A DNA stretch of 34,072 bases, taken from the IMG/VR virus record IMGVR_UViG_3300033150_001399, positions 1 to 34,072 of that record; one strand, given 5' to 3'. Shown in pieces: positions 14,101-21,233 of this stretch. Below the pieces are notes generated by a model. The model was not told where the DNA came from. It saw nothing but the letters and a program-made list of their open reading frames with translations, and did no database searches. Positions within the stretch are counted from its first letter, which is position 1. The number at the start of each line of letters is the position of its first letter. A program made the position numbers and the translations under genes. The DNA comes from a virus.

Positions 14101-15339
14101 CTTCTTCGTATAATCGTTTTCAAGAAAATCCTGTTGAGTATCAGCTCCGAAATCGTCGCCAGGCTGATATACTGTACATTCTTTCCCATGAACGATACTT
14201 GTAATGGTCGGAAGCTTTCCATGAAGCTGTTCCGTTGCAAGAGCCTTGATTCCGATACAAGCGATTCCGTTGTTGGCGACATCATCAAGTGTAATTTCAT
14301 TGACGCCGATCAAATAAACCGTAGAAACGTGAAACGCGTCATCGTCTTCGGTAATGCGAGTAATAGAAAACTCGTATTGAGCAGCGTCAAGCCCTCGAAT
14401 TTCAGCAATCGCGTTGTATTGCGATCGAGTCATAGCTGAAATCGTTTTTGTTCCCCATGTCGTCCAATCGGTAGCGCCGACTTCACGATATTTGATTTCA
14501 ATTGAAATATTGTATTGCTGAATGTCTCCATATTGGCCTTGCCCAAAAAGACCGGAGGGGAACCGGAACAGAAGGTCTACCGCTTGCACCTTTGACGTGG
14601 TCGTATAGGTATATGAGGAATTGTAAGCGAGTTCGACATTCTGAGGCTTACCATCAATGGAATCATCGAATCCTTCAATTACGGATTGATTCCATTCGCC
14701 CATTCGTAGATAAACTGTCGTGTCGGCATACAAACCGGCAGAATTGTTGTTGATCTTCAGCGTCGTTGGAATCTCGTCTCCAGTAAGAGCATCTTCCGCT
14801 TGAGGGATTCCACAAATGGCGTTTATCGGACCCGCACAAATTCCCAAAAGCTCGTAAAGAGCATGATGGTCGTCTGCAAGCACTTTTGTAAAAGAGCTGA
14901 GAACCTGTCCGCCGACTTTATGTCGTCCGTAAACAATCGGAATGATTGCGCCGTTGTGCGTTGTGTTCTGAATTCCGTCCCAACCATATGTGGGAGAGTT
15001 CTCGGAATTATCAAAAAGCTTCTTATTCGGGGTAGGAGTTAGAGCCCGAATGGCAAAAGAAACAGCCGTGCTTGCAGCAAAAATAATGAGTCCGGTTAAA
15101 AAGGCACCGAGACCCGAAGGAAGGACCCGAATTGTAACCTGATCGTAATTGTCGGAAAAAATGTAGGAACGCAAAAACTCCTGGGTTTCCTTAATAGGCT
15201 TGCCCCGATGAATTACCTGTACGGATAACCCCTCAAACCGATTGCCGACGACATCGCTTATGCATTGGCCGACTGAAGCCCGATAAACGACTTTCGCGCT
15301 TGTGTTAAAAATGTCGGGAATTACTGTAACAGTCGGCAT
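11167..15339 (-). CDS. J-like tail tip / host-specificity protein with inserted lectin-like domain, 1390 aa
   Basis: The start at 15339 (MPTVTVIPDIF) is preferred over the 46-residue Cys-rich extension because GTGGGGG lies 7 bases upstream and homologous proteins begin this way. A hydrophobic stretch near residues 88-112 (LGAFLTGLIIFAASTAVSF) is typical of these proteins. The core contains PIVYGRHKVGGQVLSS and, near residues 620-700, NPAWVVYDILTDDHWGLGNY, as in phage lambda J and GTA tip proteins. A beta-sandwich of about 160 residues (about 450-613) is inserted between. Two fibronectin III domains lie near 963-1060 and 1061-1150, with a C-terminal FNVTPSFSAIPHGGSA segment. It forms the tail-tip baseplate and contacts the host. 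Confidence 0.9.
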   Translation of the reverse strand: MPTVTVIPDIFNTSAKVVYRASVGQCISDVVGNRFEGLSVQVIHRGKPIKETQEFLRSYIFSDNYDQVTIRVLPSGLGAFLTGLIIFAASTAVSFAIRALTPTPNKKLFDNSENSPTYGWDGIQNTTHNGAIIPIVYGRHKVGGQVLSSFTKVLADDHHALYELLGICAGPINAICGIPQAEDALTGDEIPTTLKINNNSAGLYADTTVYLRMGEWNQSVIEGFDDSIDGKPQNVELAYNSSYTYTTTSKVQAVDLLFRFPSGLFGQGQYGDIQQYNISIEIKYREVGATDWTTWGTKTISAMTRSQYNAIAEIRGLDAAQYEFSITRITEDDDAFHVSTVYLIGVNEITLDDVANNGIACIGIKALATEQLHGKLPTITSIVHGKECTVYQPGDDFGADTQQDFLENDYTKKLWGWYAQRMSHAALCKTHVISPRTLFFEHTTDDATSYDLSSSDVSGPFVYKKIGWRTSLYLDDMDVSVKVEAVSMSDGQGVDLVAKPPDVVNDGIQIGIVNDGGTIKWRFRTGYPAYADQTFAVSGSPSFYYLRIVKDGLSFFLYTSEDGSTWTQRGNYSQTIFWEDTNHVGIAFYDENGSSTPLQVRVSEFSFSDSDTYSIECTNNPAWVVYDILTDDHWGLGNYIDSDQIDLDSFISFASYCNEQVNDGHNETHRRFRFDGVFDAGNPAWDSVLKLLANYRAILLKQGDKIRVAWQRPQSAVQLFAISNIVKDSFSASYRAPATDANYWEVQFLNEENDYEQDYAVFVDPDMEAGEPYRRKTIQGYGITRPSEAYRLALFKAKENRYVTQSVKFQTGIDAVACEPYDVILVQHDVPQWGTAAGRVVTGTPTSINLDRQVTLEEGTTYQVTIRHEDDTIETQTVINNPGPTKTLTVSGWTRNPYPDEVWVVGPTSTVTKPFLVTQIRRTGDMECEIEAVEYQEDIYDDSTLRLSKISYSQLSDPRQMPEDVSGLMLAERAQVMKDGSVQSVVDVTWSAALGAASYDVYYREHDQENWLFAGSSQGLHFVLQGVLREDATYDVAVVSVNPYGGKRSPDVAPQSTITVEGRTERPPDVSSISISRFGETLLIRWEAVDARDLFGYEVRYSDQNSWPEATRLGSIVFGTEIVTSDFQPGNRWFMVKALNRSGIYSENAASVQESVPDRPGENIVVTRNEVTEGWDGTKTFMHVDGSELALDSNYLSGKYETPEIDAGASVNAYVTCAVTAEQNTASPTWDEATFSWDSDTAANLTWEALDDSPKITKTIEFRYGDTSGNLGSYQTFQAGYYSGRYFQFRVTIEIVSLAYGGKITNMLTQIDPPETVERGTNVSIAASGQTTISFSSFNVTPSFSAIPHGGSAGDNVVVDSVSSTQALVRYFNGSGTQVAGTIDWTAIGY

Positions 15340-15728
15340 CGATATGCCCCCACAATATGATTCGCCAACTTCGCAAGAGGCGTAGCAATAACTCCTTGCT
15401 TGTGGACAGCATGAAGGACTCTTCCGCCTGGAATTACGATTCCGCAATGGGAAGCAAGCCCTTTTCGTTCCATCCAATAGGTGACAACATCATGCTCTTG
15501 TATCGTTCCGATCACCTTCTCCCATTCTTCGCCATGAAGCTTTTCAAAAAGATCCTCGTCCTCCTTCAGGCAAATATTCTCGAAATCGGAACAGCATCCG
15601 CTGATAGGATCTCTGATCTTTATTCCCATGTCATGAAAGTAAAGAAGAACCAATCCAATACAGTCGATTCCTTTCTCGTCTCGGCCGCCGTATTGAAAAG
15701 GAATTCCAAGATATTTTTCAAATCCCAT
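15321..15728 (-). CDS. Tail-associated NlpC/P60 murein peptidase, 135 aa
   Basis: The catalytic triad of the NlpC/P60 family is visible: Cys23 in GIDCIGLV, His94 in SHCGIVI and His106 in LHAV. The opening GFEKYLGIPFQYGGRDEKGI is typical of the phage tail branch of the family (GTA gene 14 type). It cuts peptide cross-links in peptidoglycan during DNA entry and is carried at the tail tip, not used for lysis. It sits between the hub and tip genes, overlapping both (10 and 19 bases). Three extra cysteines (45, 46, 53) lie in a loop. Confidence 0.9.
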   Translation of the reverse strand: MGFEKYLGIPFQYGGRDEKGIDCIGLVLLYFHDMGIKIRDPISGCCSDFENICLKEDEDLFEKLHGEEWEKVIGTIQEHDVVTYWMERKGLASHCGIVIPGGRVLHAVHKQGVIATPLAKLANHIVGAYRCRLLQ

Positions 15729-16938
15729 AAAGCCTCCCGGAAGGCAATGCGGGGAATCCGCCGAATCTCAAAGTATTATGATGAGCACGGCAACCATTCG
15801 GACCGTCAAGGGTGTAATCGCAAGTAGGCTGCCCATCATTCGTTCCGGAAAAATGCTTGAATGAAAAAACTCCGCTTGCTTCATCGTTATCGGTCGAAAC
15901 GCCAAAGCCGACCCGGATATAGGTCCTTAAATCAATTCTGGTCAGTGAGCCTAATTCCGTCCAGTTCGAATCATCTTCAGCATATGAGCTGTAAGCCGTA
16001 ACGATCCCTTGTTCTATCTTGATTCGCCATGATCTACGAAGATTGCCGGTCCCAATGGTCGTCGTAGTCGAATTATTGGTAGATTCAAACCGCAAGTCTC
16101 CAGAATCGGTTGTCCGGATACAAACCCAATCAGTAGGATAATCTTCTTTCTTCGCGACGAGGAAAAACGCAGAATAAGCCCCAATACTCCAAGAAGAGAG
16201 CGTCGTCCATAAATCAATATCTCCGTAAAGATCTTTCCATATGATCGGAGCATGAACATAGGAGCCCGTAAATCGATATGGCCCTCCGCTGGCCGCTTGG
16301 ATCGTCAGCTCTCCTTCATTGGTAATGTTAATGTCGGCTGTTTCGACGTTAACGCTGTTTATGATTGACCAGCCGTTTCCTTTTTCTCCGTCTCCACCAA
16401 CCTTGAGATTGACTGTAGAAGTCTCTCCGAAATTGTCTTCAGGAAAACCGCATCGGTCATCTTTGTAAACGAATCTGCACTTATCACGAATAAATCTTTG
16501 CCAAGGGAACTGAAGCATGAAAAGATCTTCGTGTCCCAATTCAAAAACGGCAACCTGTGCCGTAGTTTCTATGTAATTGATGCGATACGTAAAAGACAAA
16601 ACGTCGCTGGTTACGTCAAGATTTCCCTTGTGAATAAGATAAATGTTAACAGTTCGGCCGAGAAGATTGGTATTCTCGACATACGCAGACACAACCCTCG
16701 TCACATTGGATACGCTTATTCTCAAATCCGCAAGCGGACGATCTATCGACTCAGATACCGGTTCTATTATTGCCGGGAAAGCTTCCCACGTTTGATTGTT
16801 CCATGAAACATCTTCCGGAAAAAGCGCCAGCCGCCAAGTCGTATCGTCATCAACTTCAATCGCCAAAAGAACAATCCACGGCTGATCCGCATAGAGCTTG
16901 TTCTTCTCAAGAATAAGTTGCGGATTCAGCGTTTTCAT
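15718..16938 (-). CDS. gpL/DUF2163-like tail hub with inserted lectin-like domain, 406 aa
   Basis: Residues 1-165 match the hub N-terminal domain (WRLALFPEDVSWNNQTWEAF, PLADLRISVSNV, EDLFMLQFPWQRF). Cys154 and Cys163 (8 residues between) plus Cys373 and Cys383 (9 between) match the four-Cys pattern that coordinates a [4Fe-4S] cluster in lambda gpL, and the C-terminus NTLRFGGFPALP fits that family. In gpL, as I recall, the two Cys pairs are about 20 residues apart; here 209 residues intervene, with a concanavalin/DUF1349-like beta-sandwich pattern. The start overlaps the DUF2460 stop (ATGA). It probably forms the trimeric hub under the tail tip. Confidence 0.85.
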   Translation of the reverse strand: MKTLNPQLILEKNKLYADQPWIVLLAIEVDDDTTWRLALFPEDVSWNNQTWEAFPAIIEPVSESIDRPLADLRISVSNVTRVVSAYVENTNLLGRTVNIYLIHKGNLDVTSDVLSFTYRINYIETTAQVAVFELGHEDLFMLQFPWQRFIRDKCRFVYKDDRCGFPEDNFGETSTVNLKVGGDGEKGNGWSIINSVNVETADINITNEGELTIQAASGGPYRFTGSYVHAPIIWKDLYGDIDLWTTLSSWSIGAYSAFFLVAKKEDYPTDWVCIRTTDSGDLRFESTNNSTTTTIGTGNLRRSWRIKIEQGIVTAYSSYAEDDSNWTELGSLTRIDLRTYIRVGFGVSTDNDEASGVFSFKHFSGTNDGQPTCDYTLDGPNGCRAHHNTLRFGGFPALPSGRLYGI

Positions 16939-17615
16939 GCAAACACCTCTTCAACCTCAAACGTCACAAGATAAACGTTGCTTAATCTTTTGGTTACAGA
17001 AACATTCTTGCCCTTCAAACGTACGAGAGCAGTTTCCGAAAGCGTGTTTTCCGTAGGCAAAGAATCTCCGCTCGTCGAATATCCGCTCGTAGGTTCGGTC
17101 CAAGTTCCCCAGGATTCCGCAATTAGATTCTGCCGATACATCGTATCCGGCGCCGTACCGACATAAACAAAAGCATAATCCACATTCTCGGGAATTTCTC
17201 GAACCTGTACCGTCAAAAGCTGTCCATTCGTAAGCGCAAGCGAATCGTAATTGTAAGAAGCGGTTGTTTCACCGGAAGTCGTGTACCACGTATATCGAGC
17301 ATAGAGCGTCCGGGAACCCAATGAGCCACCGAGAGCATATCCAAGAATGGGGGCCTTATAGGGCCGCGGAACCTTATCCGGAAGGGTCACGTAAAAAGCA
17401 TCCGCCGGTCCTACATGATCTCTCAGAAAAGCGACAATTTGTTCAGCCTCATCAGAACTCGCGGCGTGCCATTGCAAGACCCAGCTGCGACGAGCCTTCG
17501 GCCAACGCGGTCGCGTTTGAGCATCTCCATTCTCAAATACGGTCTTTATTGTTGAGAAATTGGATTTCTCGGCAAGCGCATATTGTGGCGTTACGGGAAG
17601 CGTATCATAACTCAT
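16935..17615 (-). CDS. DUF2460-like distal tail protein, 226 aa
   Basis: This is the distal tail position in GTA-type order, between the tape measure/spike gene and the hub. Landmarks are YDTLPVTPQYALAEKSNFST, TRPRWPKARRSWVLQWHAAS, EAEQIVAFLRDHVGPADAFY, then an inserted YTWYTTSGETT...VYVGT segment and the final SVTKRLSNVYLVTFEVEEV. DUF2460 proteins form the ring joining tail tube to tip. A paralogous domain with the same insert is buried in the 1206-residue protein upstream (residues about 400-622). Start and stop both sit in ATGA overlaps. Confidence 0.85.
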   Translation of the reverse strand: MSYDTLPVTPQYALAEKSNFSTIKTVFENGDAQTRPRWPKARRSWVLQWHAASSDEAEQIVAFLRDHVGPADAFYVTLPDKVPRPYKAPILGYALGGSLGSRTLYARYTWYTTSGETTASYNYDSLALTNGQLLTVQVREIPENVDYAFVYVGTAPDTMYRQNLIAESWGTWTEPTSGYSTSGDSLPTENTLSETALVRLKGKNVSVTKRLSNVYLVTFEVEEVFA

Positions 17616-20600
17616 GATGACAACCTCCCCACTTCAATTTCACCGATGTAACATTGCGATCCGCCTTGAACGGTAGACACATAAAAACGAACGTATCTTG
17701 CTGTAACCGATGACGAAAACTTATAGATAAACGGTGATCCATAAGTATCATTCGTCGTCATGATTCGCGTCGTCCAAGAACTCTTGTCATTTGAAGTATC
17801 GATATGGATATCTTTGGGGTTATAGCTTTCCGAATCCGCCCGGGGATACATGATCACATAATCGAAACTTGTCGAAAGCCCCAGATCCAAAATGATCCAC
17901 TCGTTGGTTCCACTGGTTGTAGGCCCCCAGCCTGTATATTTACAGCCATCAACCGCTTGACTGGAGTTAGATCCACTGGAGACGCTATCCACGGTCGGAT
18001 CAAGTCGCAACCATGCCGGGGAATAAACCGGAATGAAATCCACGCCATAGTTTTCGATCAATAGGGGATCGAAGTCTACTCCTTCCGCCTCATACCCGGC
18101 TACACTTCGAATTGTCGCCAGATCAGAAGCGGTATTGCTGGTGTATTCATCTTTGTACCAATACGTGGGACCATTGCCGCATTGGCGATACATGTTGTAA
18201 TCAATAATGATTGCGTTTCCAAGATTCGATGTATCTTCATGAAGATAAAAGTCACCTCCCCGGCCGGACTTAAAAACGTTATATCGAACCCGCACAAAAT
18301 CCGAATACCCGCCCTCGATTGCAAGCTCAATCGCTGAATGGACAAAATCGGAAATCACATTATTCTCGATATCGTTCCATTCATCCGAACTGCCCCTTGC
18401 GCTTCGCAGATATATCCCTCGTTCGCAATGATAAGCACAATTATTTTTGATCTTGCAGCCGCGAGCGTACCAATCAACGGCAAATCCTACGCCGCTCACC
18501 CATACGACGTTATTCGTAAATTCGTTGCCGCTGCCATATTGATCTTTGAACGCCTTATCACGAATGAAATAGGCATCGTTGTTGTGAATCGTCGCGTTCT
18601 TGCAATACTCAAGAAAAATAGCCGAGGAAAGATAACTGCCCGTAATTCGATAAAAGGTGCAACCACTTACTTCATGATCGACTCCAGTTACGTACGCGTC
18701 TCCGTTTTTGGTTCCCTTTAAATGGACTCCATAAAAGTCACAATCATAGATTTCGCAATTCTTGATCGTTATTCCGGAACATTGATATGCATAAATTCCA
18801 GCATCTCCGGCTGTGATCTTGAACCCATCGATAGTTACGTTATCTCCGGTAATGTATATGCCATTCGTGGCGGTTGTAGAGATCGTAACATCATCAAACG
18901 TCTTCAACGTAACGTAATTGACGGGAATGGAGAGCGATTCATTGTAGGTTCCGGCTGCTACGGAAATCGTATCGAATTCGGTAACTACCGTAAGCGCCTT
19001 TCCGATAGTCTTGAACGGATGGTCTTGATCTCCGGAATTGGAATCTGAGCCGGAAGTGCCGTCAACATACCAATTGCCGGTTACGGAAGCAGAAGCCGTT
19101 CCCGAAACTTCGATTTCTCCTGTCGTAATGGTTCCGCTTGCTGACACGAAACCGCCGCAAGTCCCGCTTACAGTAACGGTTCCGGTTGTAATCTCTCCGA
19201 CGGCATGATATCCGGAAACCGACGCAGAACCTGAAACCGTCACATTTCCAGTCTCGATAGTCCCTATGGCATTTCGAGCAAGAAGCGCCGCCGTTCCAGA
19301 GACCGAAACAGACCCAGCCGTAATCGCACCGCTTATCGTCACGGTACGTTCGGTCTGCGGATAAAGCTCTTCAAAAACAGCTTCAAGCGTATATCGATCC
19401 TGAGCGTCTTTTGTGATTAGAGCCGAGTCTTCCGCAAAATGAACGAAAACGGTTTCCGAAAGAGTATTCTCAGAAGGAGGGCTTGCTCCGGAAGACGAAT
19501 ATCCTCCGGCAGGCTCCATCCATGTTCCTCCGGTATTGGTAATCGGAGTATCCTGTTTGTAAAGAACCGAAGAAGAAGGTCCGACGTAGACCCATGCCTG
19601 CTCTACATTGGGAGGAAATTCCGGAACGGTCACCTGAAGGCGATGATAATCGGAAAGAGCAAGGCTGGCCTTTTCAACCGAAATCGTCGTTTCTCCGGCC
19701 TCTGAAGCCCACGTATAGCCAGCATATACGGTTCGAGACGTAAGAATGCTACCTTCCGTGGAAGTTACTTCAGGCGCGGAATACGGCCGAGCGAGTTCGT
19801 CTACGGCATTGAAATAGAAAGGACGAGCGGGGCCGACATGATCTCTGAGGAATGCTCGGAAGATTTCTGCTTCGCTTTCCGTTGCCGGAAATATCCTGAT
19901 TTTCCATGACCGTCTCGGTTTTCTGCGCCTGGCTCGTGTTTGGATCGGCCCCGCTTCCGATTGGCTCTCGACTACATCCCAGTCAAACGATTCCTGAACC
20001 GAGAAGCTGGGATTCAAGGGGAAAGTATCATATTCTTTCTCTACGGTGACTCGTTCCCATGTTGCCGTTCCGGAAACCGTGAAAAGATCAAAGATAACCG
20101 CGCCTGTAGCCCCTTGCCGGGAAATACTGGCTGTCCCGGAGACCGAAACTTCCCCCGTGTAGATCGTTCCCGAGGCGTTTGCGCTATCCGGTTGGGTACA
20201 GACTCCGTCAACGCTCACAGAAGCCGTCACAACGGCCCCAGAAGCGAGCCTGAGCTCGTCGGCACCGATATCCCAGGACCCGCTCGAAGGTCGCGAATCA
20301 CCGTCTATATCGTCCGTTATGGCGATATTGCTGTCGCTATAGAGATTCCCTCCGGCATCATAGATCGGAGATGTCGTCCCGAGGACCCGAAAATCGTCTC
20401 CTGAGTAATCTTTAAAGATCTGAGAGCCTGCATACGAAGAAAGGTTGACTCCATTGGTTCCGGGAGCATCATTCTGATCTGAAGCGCAAGAGTCGCTTGA
20501 GGAGGAGAAAGACCCACTTCCGGATGTTTGGAAACCATTGGTCGTTCCAAAGACCACGACGTTTTTCGCCAAAGTCGTTCCGTACCTGGCAAGAACGCCG

Positions 20601-21232
20601 TTGTAGCAATCCGCAGCCGTACAGGCCGAAATGTAGGCCGTAATGCCGTCTCCAGAAACAATATATCCGGCATGGGTAGAAGCGGAAGAAGCGTTATACG
20701 CGATACAGTTCCAGACCTTATGCCATGGTCCCGAGCCGGTCGGATTGTTTTGGATATAAAATCCGGCGCAATAGATATATGAGGAGCCTCCGTTGACAAC
20801 ACCCAAGCAGTGATGGGTTTCGCAATAGCGGGCCTTCATCCAGATTGCAGAAGCGTAATCCGCAGTAGGAGCGATTCTGGCCGCAATCCATTCAATCACC
20901 GTATAGTTCATGAACGTTTTAAGGGCTACCGAGCCGCTTACGTCCAGACGATAGATATTTCCACTCGGCCAGATTCCATGATGCCGATAACCGGTTTCAG
21001 CATAAACCCATGGATAATAAGAAGAGTCGCTTGAAGTCCAGCCGGAGATCGTGCAGGAAGTCGTATCAGCCGCACCGGTAGTTGCACGACATTTCGCTAT
21101 TGCTCTTTGATTTTGACCGACACAGTCCCCATAATTACCGACACCGCCGTAAGCAGCTTCCCAACTCGAAAGAGAAGAGTAATCATATCCGCTTCCGCTT
21201 CCGGTATCGATAATCTTTATGAGATCGGCCAT
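17612..21232 (-). CDS. Giant DUF2460-spike fusion, 1206 aa
   Basis: Order by residue: 1-324 beta-helix module of the DPGGTG/TDDI/DIGADEL type, also present twice at 5431-7536; about 325-397 three VSGTA repeats; about 400-622 a DUF2460-like distal-tail domain (TRARRRKPRRSWKIRIFPAT, FRAFLRDHVGPARPFYF); about 625-720 four more VSGTA repeats; about 722-1075 a second beta-helix opening WYVDGTSGSDSNSGDQDHPF; about 1079-1200 an F5/8 type C (discoidin) sugar-binding domain (VDGCKYTGWGPTTSGTNEWI, SVTARYVRFYVSTVQGG). The DUF2460 domain should place the protein at the distal tail ring, with spike domains projecting from it. It starts two bases after the tape measure stop. Confidence 0.85.
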   Translation of the reverse strand: MADLIKIIDTGSGSGYDYSSLSSWEAAYGGVGNYGDCVGQNQRAIAKCRATTGAADTTSCTISGWTSSDSSYYPWVYAETGYRHHGIWPSGNIYRLDVSGSVALKTFMNYTVIEWIAARIAPTADYASAIWMKARYCETHHCLGVVNGGSSYIYCAGFYIQNNPTGSGPWHKVWNCIAYNASSASTHAGYIVSGDGITAYISACTAADCYNGVLARYGTTLAKNVVVFGTTNGFQTSGSGSFSSSSDSCASDQNDAPGTNGVNLSSYAGSQIFKDYSGDDFRVLGTTSPIYDAGGNLYSDSNIAITDDIDGDSRPSSGSWDIGADELRLASGAVVTASVSVDGVCTQPDSANASGTIYTGEVSVSGTASISRQGATGAVIFDLFTVSGTATWERVTVEKEYDTFPLNPSFSVQESFDWDVVESQSEAGPIQTRARRRKPRRSWKIRIFPATESEAEIFRAFLRDHVGPARPFYFNAVDELARPYSAPEVTSTEGSILTSRTVYAGYTWASEAGETTISVEKASLALSDYHRLQVTVPEFPPNVEQAWVYVGPSSSVLYKQDTPITNTGGTWMEPAGGYSSSGASPPSENTLSETVFVHFAEDSALITKDAQDRYTLEAVFEELYPQTERTVTISGAITAGSVSVSGTAALLARNAIGTIETGNVTVSGSASVSGYHAVGEITTGTVTVSGTCGGFVSASGTITTGEIEVSGTASASVTGNWYVDGTSGSDSNSGDQDHPFKTIGKALTVVTEFDTISVAAGTYNESLSIPVNYVTLKTFDDVTISTTATNGIYITGDNVTIDGFKITAGDAGIYAYQCSGITIKNCEIYDCDFYGVHLKGTKNGDAYVTGVDHEVSGCTFYRITGSYLSSAIFLEYCKNATIHNNDAYFIRDKAFKDQYGSGNEFTNNVVWVSGVGFAVDWYARGCKIKNNCAYHCERGIYLRSARGSSDEWNDIENNVISDFVHSAIELAIEGGYSDFVRVRYNVFKSGRGGDFYLHEDTSNLGNAIIIDYNMYRQCGNGPTYWYKDEYTSNTASDLATIRSVAGYEAEGVDFDPLLIENYGVDFIPVYSPAWLRLDPTVDSVSSGSNSSQAVDGCKYTGWGPTTSGTNEWIILDLGLSTSFDYVIMYPRADSESYNPKDIHIDTSNDKSSWTTRIMTTNDTYGSPFIYKFSSSVTARYVRFYVSTVQGGSQCYIGEIEVGRLSS
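17615..17995 (-). other. F5/8 type C (discoidin)-like domain of the fusion protein
   Basis: Residues about 1079-1206. The pattern VSSGSNSSQAVDGCKYTGWG, then NEWIILDLG, SFDYVIMYPRADSESYNPKD, TARYVRFYVSTVQGG and IGEIEV is the F5/8C/CBM32 fold found in carbohydrate-binding domains of bacterial surface enzymes and some phage spikes. It is the C-terminal domain of the fusion, so it probably touches host glycans. Confidence 0.75.
19065..19350 (-). repeat. VSGTA repeat array, 4 units, C-terminal side
   Basis: About 22-residue units of the form (G)xIxTGxVxVSGTAxxxxxxAxG: AITAGSVSVSGTA, TIETGNVTVSGSA, EITTGTVTVSGTC and TITTGEIEVSGTA. They link the DUF2460 domain to the second beta-helix and look like short beta-strand linkers. 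Confidence 0.75.
20041..20257 (-). repeat. VSGTA repeat array, 3 units, N-terminal side
   Basis: Three units (VVTASVSVDGVC, TIYTGEVSVSGTA, AVIFDLFTVSGTA) between the first beta-helix and the DUF2460 domain, built like those on the other side. Confidence 0.7.
20240..21232 (-). repeat. Third copy of the DPGGTG-type beta-helix module
   Basis: Residues 1-330 of the fusion align in landmarks (DTGSGSGYDYSSLSSWEAA, CTISGW, YRH, IYRLDVSG, TDDI, DIGADEL) with both modules at 5575-7536. It is the most diverged of the three copies. Confidence 0.65.
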
Positions 21233-21233
21233 A

